Source of the DNA: Chthonomonas sp. UBA6659
Lineage (GTDB): Bacteria > Armatimonadota > Fimbriimonadia > Fimbriimonadales > Fimbriimonadaceae
Length of the DNA: 64,000 nt
Direction of reading: 5' to 3'
Assembly (NCBI GenBank): GCA_002455425.1
Contig: DKKT01000042.1
Span: forward strand, 1-64,000
Positions 58,073 to 64,000 of the stretch are shown one piece after another; position 1 is the first letter of the stretch; each line of letters starts with the position of its first letter. A program made the position numbers and the translations under genes. Under the pieces are notes generated by a model, which was not told where the DNA came from, made no database searches, and saw only the letters and a program-made list of their open reading frames with translations.

Positions 58073-60909
58073 CCACCCACCTGCCCGGCGAGAACGGACT
58101 TGGCGGCGTCCAGGGCCTCTCGGACTTTGCTCGCGTCCTTGCCGCCGGCGGTGGCGAAGTCGGGACGTCCACCGCCCCCGCCGCCGGCGATCTTGGCGAC
58201 TTCGCGAACGAGGTTTCCGGCATGGGCACCCTTTGCCTGCGCTTCGGCACCGACTTTGGCGACGAAGGTCGCCTTGCCATCGGCGGCGAGACCCACAAGG
58301 ACGACGCGATTCGGCTTGCCGTCGGCCAGCCGGTCGGCGATCAGGGTCGCTTCCTTGGGGTCGCCGTCGGTAATCGCCTCGGTCGCCAATTCGACCGGTC
58401 CGACCGCTTCGGTCGTGGCCTCGGTCGGCGAAGCGGCCTGGGTCCGCATCTTCTCGATCCACTTCTGGAGGTCGCGGTGTTGGTCGAGGAGCTTTTCGAT
58501 CGCGTGCTGGATTTCGGACGGGCTGGACTTCACGAGTGCGGCCGCGGATCGCAGACTGTCGACCTGCTCCTGCACCCAATCGTAAGCTCCGAGGCCGGTC
58601 ACGGCCTCGATCCGGCGGACGCCCGACGCGGCCGATCCTTCGTGGAGAATCTTGAAGAGCCCGATCTCTCCCGTCGTCCGGACGTGACAGCCGCCGCAGA
58701 GTTCGAGGCTGAAGTCCCCGACTTGGACCATGCGGACCGTATCGCCGTATTTCTCGCCGAAGAGCGCCATCGCCCCGCGCCGCTTCGCTTCCGCGATCGG
58801 GACATCGGCGTAGATAGCGACTTCGGTGTTTTCGAGCGCGCGCTCGTTCACGGTTCGTTCGACGTCGGCGAGTTCCTCGGGGCTCATCGACTTGCCGTGA
58901 GTGAAGTCGAAGCGGAGATAATGGGGCGCGACAAGCGAGCCGGCCTGGGTGACGTGCTTGCCAAGTCGGTTTCTCAAGGCGGCGTGGAGGAGGTGGGTCG
59001 CCGTGTGGTTTCGGGTAATCGCCCGCCGTCGCCCGAAATCGACGCGGGCATCGACCTCGCGAAAGAAGAAGCCGGTGTCGAGGGCGTGGAGGATCTCCTC
59101 CTCCCGCAAGCCTCGGAGCAGGCGACTGTCGACGGTGGCATCGAAGTCCCCTTGGGGGCCGAACATCTGGGACCGGAAACCCTCGTCGATGCGGGTGAGG
59201 ACCGCGTCGTGCCAGATGAGGCCCATCTCCTTCCAAGTGTTCGACACCTTGAAGGAGAACGCGTCGCACTCCACCGTGCCCGTATCGCCGACCTGGCCGC
59301 CGCTCTGAGCGTAGAACGGCGTTTCGTTCAGGCAGAACTGGAACTCGCCTGTTGTGAGTCCATCGGGACCGAAACGGGGGCTGATCTGGCCGATCTCGCT
59401 CCGCCACAGCCCGGCGTCGTAGCCGACGAACACGGACTGCGGCCACGCAGTGCTCGAAACGCTGAGTACGAGCGCTTCCTGATCGGCATAGACCGTATCC
59501 ATGCCGCTCGCGCCTCGCGAGCGCTCCTGGGCTTCCTTGAGCGCCTCCTCGTAGCCATCCAGATCGATGTGGATGTTCGACTCCTCGCAGATCTCCTGCG
59601 TGACCTCGAGCGGAAAGCCATAGGTGTCGTAGAGCTTGAACGCGATCTCGCCGCTGAGTACGGTCTGCCCTTTCGCCCGCAGTTCGTCGAGTTGGTCGCT
59701 AAGGCTGTCGAAGCCCTGCGCGACGGTTCTTCGAAACTGGGCTTCCTCGTTTCGAAGCGTCTCGAGCAGCATGTCTCGGCGATCGATCAGCTCGTTGTAC
59801 TGATTGCCGAGCGCTTCGATGACGCCGGCCACGACAAGGTGAAAGAACGGTTCGGCGAATCCGAGGGTCCGCTGGCCTTTCAGGACCGCACGCCGAATCA
59901 GCCGTCGCAGGACGTAGCCCCGGCCCGTGTTGCCGGGCAGAATCCCGTCCGCGATGCAGAAACACGCGGTGCGGATGTGGTCGGCGATAATCCGGATCGC
60001 GGTATCACGACCCTGATCGGTTCCGTACTCGAACCGACCCTTGCCGATCGCGACGATCGTGGCGATGATCGGAGTGAACGCATCGGTGTCGTACACGCTC
60101 GTGAATCCGCTGAGCACCGCCGAGGTTCGCTCCAGGCCCATACCGGTGTCGATGCTCCGAAACGGGAGTTCGGGCATCCCGGTCTTTTCGTAGCCGAGGC
60201 CGGGGCGCTCGGGGTCCTTGAGACGGCCTTGCCACTCGTACTGGATGAAGACGTCGTTCCAGATCTCGAGCCACTTGCCCGCGCCTTCGTCGCGCAGATA
60301 GTCCTGGGCGGCGTAGGGGCCGGTCGGCGGGGGTTCGGGCGCGGTCCAGTAGAACATCTCCGAGTTTGGGCCGCACGGGCCGGGAGGGCCGAACGTGTAG
60401 GCGCCGGCCGGCCAGTAGTTCGTCTCCTCGCCGAGGCGGAAGATCCGCGTCTCGGGATCGATCCCGACCGCGCCCAGATGCTTCGACCATGCCTCGAAGG
60501 CTTCGTCGTCGGCCTCGAAGACAGTGAAGCTCAGCCGGGTCGGGTCAAGGCCCAACCACTCGGGCGACGTCAGGAACTCCCACGAGTACGCGATCGCTTC
60601 ATCCTTGAAGTAATCCCCGAACGAAAAGTTGCCCAGCATCTCGAAGAACGTGAGATGCGTCAAGTCGCCGACAGTCTCGATGTCGCCGGTGCGGACGCAC
60701 TTCTGGCACGTCGTCAGGCGCGGGTTCGGCGGGTTCGCCACGCCTCGAAAGAACGGCTTGAACTGGACCATGCCCGCCCCATTGAAGAGGAGCGACTCGT
60801 CGAGCTTGCCGGTGACGTCGTAAGGCACGAGCGATCCCGACGGGAAGACGTCGTGGCCCTTCGATCGGAAGAAGTCGAGGTACTTCTGGCGCAGTTCGCG
60901 AACGGTCAT
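58069..60909 (-). CDS. alaS: Alanyl-tRNA synthetase
   Basis: 946 residues, slightly longer than the usual ~875. N-terminal aminoacylation domain (TVRELRQKYLDFFRSKGHDVFPSGSLVPYD, FFRGVANPPNPRLTTCQKCVRTGDIE), tRNA recognition region, editing domain with HTATHLLHAAL and the zinc Cys-x-x-x-His site CGGCHV, and C-Ala/DHHA1 end with GGGGGGRPDFATAGGKD. Complete; attaches Ala and clears Ser/Gly mischarging. Start ATG 60909 (MTVREL). TACCCT (60920-60925, this strand) ends 10 nt upstream. Divergent from fliM. Confidence 0.96.
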   Translation of the reverse strand: MTVRELRQKYLDFFRSKGHDVFPSGSLVPYDVTGKLDESLLFNGAGMVQFKPFFRGVANPPNPRLTTCQKCVRTGDIETVGDLTHLTFFEMLGNFSFGDYFKDEAIAYSWEFLTSPEWLGLDPTRLSFTVFEADDEAFEAWSKHLGAVGIDPETRIFRLGEETNYWPAGAYTFGPPGPCGPNSEMFYWTAPEPPPTGPYAAQDYLRDEGAGKWLEIWNDVFIQYEWQGRLKDPERPGLGYEKTGMPELPFRSIDTGMGLERTSAVLSGFTSVYDTDAFTPIIATIVAIGKGRFEYGTDQGRDTAIRIIADHIRTACFCIADGILPGNTGRGYVLRRLIRRAVLKGQRTLGFAEPFFHLVVAGVIEALGNQYNELIDRRDMLLETLRNEEAQFRRTVAQGFDSLSDQLDELRAKGQTVLSGEIAFKLYDTYGFPLEVTQEICEESNIHIDLDGYEEALKEAQERSRGASGMDTVYADQEALVLSVSSTAWPQSVFVGYDAGLWRSEIGQISPRFGPDGLTTGEFQFCLNETPFYAQSGGQVGDTGTVECDAFSFKVSNTWKEMGLIWHDAVLTRIDEGFRSQMFGPQGDFDATVDSRLLRGLREEEILHALDTGFFFREVDARVDFGRRRAITRNHTATHLLHAALRNRLGKHVTQAGSLVAPHYLRFDFTHGKSMSPEELADVERTVNERALENTEVAIYADVPIAEAKRRGAMALFGEKYGDTVRMVQVGDFSLELCGGCHVRTTGEIGLFKILHEGSAASGVRRIEAVTGLGAYDWVQEQVDSLRSAAALVKSSPSEIQHAIEKLLDQHRDLQKWIEKMRTQAASPTEATTEAVGPVELATEAITDGDPKEATLIADRLADGKPNRVVLVGLAADGKATFVAKVGAEAQAKGAHAGNLVREVAKIAGGGGGGRPDFATAGGKDASKVREALDAAKSVLAGQVGG

Positions 60910-61009
60910 GGGAAGCCTGAGGGTACCCGCCAGGGCACCCAAGGCCCAGAGGGCCGAAACCTACGGGGTCACTTCAGGTTTTTCAACCTCGAACCCTCCA
61001 GAGGTGGGG

Positions 61010-62071
61010 ATGGGCGCCGATAACGATACTGAAGGCCCGGAAAAGACGAGCAAGAACGTGTCGGACATCCTCTCCCAAGACGAAATCGAAGCCCTGATGC
61101 ACTCGCTGGCGACCGATCCCAGCGATCCCTCGGTGGCGCACGGGTCGGCAACGAAGCCCTCGACCCCTCAGGCTCCCAAAGTGGGTGCCCGTGCCGCGAT
61201 CGCCTACGAGGTCTACGACTTCCGCCGTCCGGACAAGTTCAGCAAAGAGCAACTGCGCACCCTACAGATGCTCCATGAGACGTTCGCCCGCCTCGCGGGG
61301 ACGGGGCTCTCGGCCTACTTGAGGAGCCCGGTCAACATCGATCTCATCTCGCTCGAGCAGGTGCCCTACGAGGAGTATCTCCGCAGCATCAACCAATCCG
61401 TTTTCACGATCATGTCGCTGCCTCCGCTCACGGGGCAATCGGTCCTCGAGATCGAATTCGATCTGATCTTCACGATGCTCGATCGACTCCTGGGAGGCCC
61501 CGGACGTGGGGTCGGGCGCACCGTGCTCACCGATATCGAGCGCCCCCTCGTCCGCAACATGCTCGAGCGGATGTTCGCCTCACTCAAAACCGCGTGGGAA
61601 GGGGTCGTGATCGTGAATCCCGGCATCGAGGGAATGGAAACCAGCTCCCAGTTCGTGCAGATCGTTCCTCCGACCGACATCGTCGTCACGATTCTCTTCG
61701 AGGTCAAAGTCGGCCAAGTCCGCGGGGCGATGAGTCTGTGTATTCCGTACCTGGTACTCAAGCCGATCACGACGAAGCTCTCCGCCCAGAAGTGGTTCGT
61801 CCACAACAACCGCAAGCCGAGCCAAGCGAACCGTCGAAGCCTCGCGAACCAGATTCAGCAGACCCACGTGACGTGTGCGGTCGAACTGGGTCGACGGCGG
61901 ATGAGCGTTCAGAAGTTTCTCGCCCTCCAGGAGGGCGACATCGTCCGCCTCGAACAGCGCAGCGACCGAGATCTTTCGCTCCTGGTCGGGGGCGCGCCCA
62001 AATATGAGGGCCGCGCCGCCCTGGACGGGAAGAAGATCGTGTTCCACGTCAGCGGGCCGCTGGAGCCGTAA
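61010..62071 (+). CDS. fliM: Flagellar motor switch protein FliM
   Basis: 353 residues. N-terminal SDILSQDEIEALM is the CheY-P-binding motif, followed by the middle CheC-like domain with DFRRPDKFSKEQLRTLQMLHETFARL and LLGGPGRG, and a FliN-like C-terminal domain (LALQEGDIVRLEQ ... VFHVSGPLEP). Part of the C ring; sets rotation direction. Start ATG 61010 with GAGGTG 3-4 nt upstream; the frame is open upstream to 60908, overlapping the alaS promoter region. First gene of a run fliM, fliY, fliO, fliP. Confidence 0.94.
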   Translation: MGADNDTEGPEKTSKNVSDILSQDEIEALMHSLATDPSDPSVAHGSATKPSTPQAPKVGARAAIAYEVYDFRRPDKFSKEQLRTLQMLHETFARLAGTGLSAYLRSPVNIDLISLEQVPYEEYLRSINQSVFTIMSLPPLTGQSVLEIEFDLIFTMLDRLLGGPGRGVGRTVLTDIERPLVRNMLERMFASLKTAWEGVVIVNPGIEGMETSSQFVQIVPPTDIVVTILFEVKVGQVRGAMSLCIPYLVLKPITTKLSAQKWFVHNNRKPSQANRRSLANQIQQTHVTCAVELGRRRMSVQKFLALQEGDIVRLEQRSDRDLSLLVGGAPKYEGRAALDGKKIVFHVSGPLEP

Positions 62072-62077
62072 ACGACC

Positions 62078-62980
62078 ATGCCAAACATCTCGCCTGAAAT
62101 CGTCAATAGAATCAGTTCGATCCAGAATCAGATCTGGCAGACCGTGTCGCTCACGGTCAGCGAGTCGATGGGATCGGCGATCAACTTCGGCACGCCGTTG
62201 ACCGTCGCCACCTCCACCGCGGATCTCTATGCCGAACTCGGTTCCCCGCGATTGGTGATTCAGTTCGCGTTTGCGAATCTGCCGGAGAATCCACACGTGC
62301 TCTTGCTGCCGACCGAGACCTTCGCCGAGCTTGCCGAGGCGGTGAAGGGATCCGTGCCCGAGAACATCGACGAGAACTTGATTTCTGAGATCCGACCGGC
62401 GCTCGAAGCGATCGTGCAAGGCATGTGTCTGGCCGTTGGCAACATCAAAAACGAGCCGACCGTCGCCAGCGGCCTGAGCATGCGCTTCCAGATTCTGTCG
62501 TTCCCGCCAAACATGCAGCGCACCGACGAGCTGATGCGCACGAACATCGCCGTGTCCGGTACGGGCATCAACGGCACCATGATCTGGCTCCTCGACGACG
62601 AGACCGCTCACGCCATCCTCAACATCCCCATGGATGAGGAAGGCGAAGACGGGAACGGCGGCAACGCTTACCACGGAGCCGAAGGGACGGTTGCCGGCGT
62701 CAACCTCGAGGATCAAGGCCTGGAGATCCTCCTCGATATCCCTCTCGAGATCAGCGTCGAACTCGGACGAGTCAAGATGCTCGTGCGCGATGTCGTCGAG
62801 CTCGGATCGGGGTCCATCGTCGAGATCGACAAAGCGGCCGGAGAGCCCGTGGACGTGCTCGTGAACGGAAGGTTGGTCGCGCGGGGCGAAGTCGTGGTGA
62901 TCGAGGACAACTTCGGAGTCCGCATCACCGAGATCCTGAGCCCCGAGCAGCGCGTCGCCAAGCTCAATGAGGTGGCTTGA
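62078..62980 (+). CDS. fliY: Flagellar switch protein FliY/FliN with CheC-like N-terminus
   Basis: 300 residues. The C-terminal ~85 residues are FliN (LEILLDIPLEISVELGRVKMLVRDVVELGSGSIVEID). The ~190-residue N-terminal part resembles the CheC/CheX phosphatase domain, with ENIDENLISEIRPALEAIVQG and ENxxLISEI-type helices; the phosphatase signature E-x-x-N appears as EAIVQGMCLAVGN rather than the exact D/S-x-x-x-E-x-x-N, so activity on CheY-P is uncertain. The layout equals FliY of Bacillus. Six bp after fliM. Confidence 0.87.
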   Translation: MPNISPEIVNRISSIQNQIWQTVSLTVSESMGSAINFGTPLTVATSTADLYAELGSPRLVIQFAFANLPENPHVLLLPTETFAELAEAVKGSVPENIDENLISEIRPALEAIVQGMCLAVGNIKNEPTVASGLSMRFQILSFPPNMQRTDELMRTNIAVSGTGINGTMIWLLDDETAHAILNIPMDEEGEDGNGGNAYHGAEGTVAGVNLEDQGLEILLDIPLEISVELGRVKMLVRDVVELGSGSIVEIDKAAGEPVDVLVNGRLVARGEVVVIEDNFGVRITEILSPEQRVAKLNEVA

Positions 62981-62984
62981 CCCG

Positions 62985-63554
62985 ATGAAGCGCCACCTTC
63001 CCCTTCTGTTCTTCGCGTTCAGCTCGATCGCCTTCGCCGGTGATGGCGTTTTGGGAACGAAAAAGGACGTTGCCCTACCGCAGACCGCGCCATCGGCACC
63101 GTCTCTGGGGGGCATGCAGATTCTCCAGATGCTGGTCGCGCTCGCGATCGTCGTCGGGCTCCTCAAATTCGTGCTGCCGAAGCTGGCCGGGAAGTTTGGG
63201 AAGAAGCTGAATCCCTCGCTGGGGAGTTCGATCAAGCTCGAAGAATCGGCCGCCTTTCCGGGTGGCCAACTCTACGTCGTTCAAGCGCGCCGCAAGACGC
63301 TCCTCCTCGCGATGACCCAGCAGGGCGTGACGTGCCTCGCCGACCTGACCGATGCCCCCGAGGCACCTGCCGATCCCCCTGCCTTCTTCGACCTCGTCGA
63401 TACCGCCGAAGGCACTCTGCCGTTGCACGTCGACGGCCCAGACTCAATGCCGACCCTTCGCGATCGTGCCGTGATCGTCGACGATGCCCCGGCAACGGTT
63501 CCCGACTTTAGTGAGACCCTGCGAAGGATCGAACGCCTGGAGGGACGCGCTTGA
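62985..63554 (+). CDS. fliO: Flagellar biosynthesis protein FliO
   Basis: 189 residues. N-terminal signal-like helix (KRHLPLLFFAFSSIAFA), then one transmembrane segment (QILQMLVALAIVVGLLKFVLPKLA) and a soluble FliO-type domain (SIKLEESAAFPGGQLYVVQARRKTLLLAMTQQGVTCLADL), matching FliO, which helps assemble the FliP core of the export gate. Start ATG 62985 is 4 bp after fliY; the upstream ATG 62967 overlaps fliY. A disordered acidic C-terminus follows. Confidence 0.88.
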   Translation: MKRHLPLLFFAFSSIAFAGDGVLGTKKDVALPQTAPSAPSLGGMQILQMLVALAIVVGLLKFVLPKLAGKFGKKLNPSLGSSIKLEESAAFPGGQLYVVQARRKTLLLAMTQQGVTCLADLTDAPEAPADPPAFFDLVDTAEGTLPLHVDGPDSMPTLRDRAVIVDDAPATVPDFSETLRRIERLEGRA

Positions 63555-64000
63555 ACCTCGCTCTACGGCGCTGGCTGCCGGTGATGCTGCTGATGCTCCT
63601 GATGGGGCTCGCGGCGGCCCAGACCTCGATTCCGAAGGTCAGCATCGGCGTCGACGGGGCGAAGAACCCGGACGAAGTCAGCACCTCGCTCCAGATCCTC
63701 GCCCTCTTGACGGTGCTCTCGCTCGCTCCGGCGATTCTGATCATGACGACTGCCTTCACCCGGATCGTGATCATCTTCAGCTTTGTGCGGAGCGCACTCG
63801 GCACCCAGAACATCCCGCCGAATCAGATCGTGATCGGACTCAGCCTGTTCTTGACCCTATTCGTCATGGCACCGACCTACCAGGAGATCAACGACCAGGC
63901 GCTCAAGCCGTACATGAACAAGCAGATCATGGCCGACGGCAAGCCGATGAGCTTCGAAGAAGCAGTCAAGCGGGCCGAAAAGCCGGTCCGGGCGTTCATG
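63551..64000 (+). CDS. fliP: Flagellar biosynthesis protein FliP (partial, cut by window end)
   Basis: The first 150 codons are in the window. The signal-like N-terminus is followed by a FliP core: QILALLTVLSLAPAILIMTTAFTRIVII, SFVRSALGTQNIPPNQIVIGLSLFLT, FVMAPTYQEINDQALKPYMN, and FEEAVKRAEKPVRAFM at the edge. FliP is the main export-gate channel component. The start is a TTG overlapping the fliO stop (TTGA), so translation is coupled. The reading frame is open to the last base. Confidence 0.93.
   Translation, partial: MNLALRRWLPVMLLMLLMGLAAAQTSIPKVSIGVDGAKNPDEVSTSLQILALLTVLSLAPAILIMTTAFTRIVIIFSFVRSALGTQNIPPNQIVIGLSLFLTLFVMAPTYQEINDQALKPYMNKQIMADGKPMSFEEAVKRAEKPVRAFM

Noticed and set aside
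61015..61022. GCCGATAA, identical to the sigma-28 flagellar -10 consensus
   Set aside because: It lies inside fliM codons 2-5 and no TAAA is found 15 bp upstream, so it is most likely chance from Ala-Asp-Asn coding.
57928..61023. A plus-strand open frame of about 1,030 codons antisense to alaS
   Set aside because: alaS has all synthetase motifs; the antisense product is Arg/Val/Glu-rich with no recognisable domain.

Overview
The window looks like a piece of an Armatimonadota chromosome, probably of the Fimbriimonadia type. This is inferred from gene style only; no marker gene was searched. The best clue is the secreted prepilin at 39986-40864, with an N-terminal FTLVELLVVLAILA segment, a YSNDYDE motif and a C-terminal H-X9-DG motif. 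That combination is typical of Armatimonadota, Planctomycetota and Verrucomicrobiota. The DNA is GC-rich and densely coded, with many 1-4 nt start/stop overlaps. There is no insertion sequence, prophage, CRISPR array or rRNA. One tRNA, Arg(UCU), is present.

Layout. 1-4.1 kb: a 21-bp tandem repeat, an unknown protein and a STAND-type ATPase with nine 48-residue TPR-like repeats. 4.1-9.4 kb (minus): glpX, a lone CoA-transferase B subunit, a GH20 hexosaminidase with a PA14 domain, and an MFS transporter. 9.4-14.7 kb: tRNA-Arg, a GAF histidine kinase/zinc-ribbon/cysteine desulfurase operon, a primary-type sigma factor, an AraC-type HTH protein and a VOC protein. 14.7-19.5 kb: an exported fibre-like protein with a 61-codon gene before it, divergent from an AfsR/SARP-type regulator. 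19.5-25.2 kb: a mutarotase-like protein, DinB, a KtrA/KtrB potassium system, an unusual DsbA-RibD_C fusion and an oligopeptide ABC ATPase. 25.2-31.6 kb: a J-domain membrane protein, ispH, an acyl-CoA ligase, a dipeptide epimerase and a GH29 fucosidase. 31.7-41.7 kb: PAS/HisKA/Hpt kinase, HIT protein, sugar isomerase-like protein, exported unknowns, ABC exporter, prepilin and GNAT. 41.7-49.6 kb: two interlocked divergent genes for exported proteins, GT2, a second GH29, OsmC, tpiA and a hotdog thioesterase. 49.5-60.9 kb is one long minus-strand run: enolase-superfamily enzyme, redoxin/cytochrome/copper-monooxygenase fusion, pdxT, TPR protein, GAF protein, prs, glmU, alaS. 61.0-64.0 kb: flagellar fliM, fliY, fliO and the start of fliP.

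Together these suggest a flagellated heterotroph that scavenges amino sugars and fucosylated glycans (GH20, two GH29) and wall peptides (dipeptide epimerase, oligopeptide ABC ATPase).

Two signals deserve most attention. First, about a dozen genes carry a -10-like hexamer (usually TANNNT) ending only 5-7 nt before the start codon and lack a Shine-Dalgarno sequence, which points to widespread leaderless transcription. Second, between the SARP-type regulator and the divergent 61-codon gene lies an exact direct repeat of AGGTCTTAA with 11-bp period. It sits 7 bp upstream of that gene's -10, the layout described for SARP-controlled promoters, so the regulator probably controls the fibre-like surface protein.
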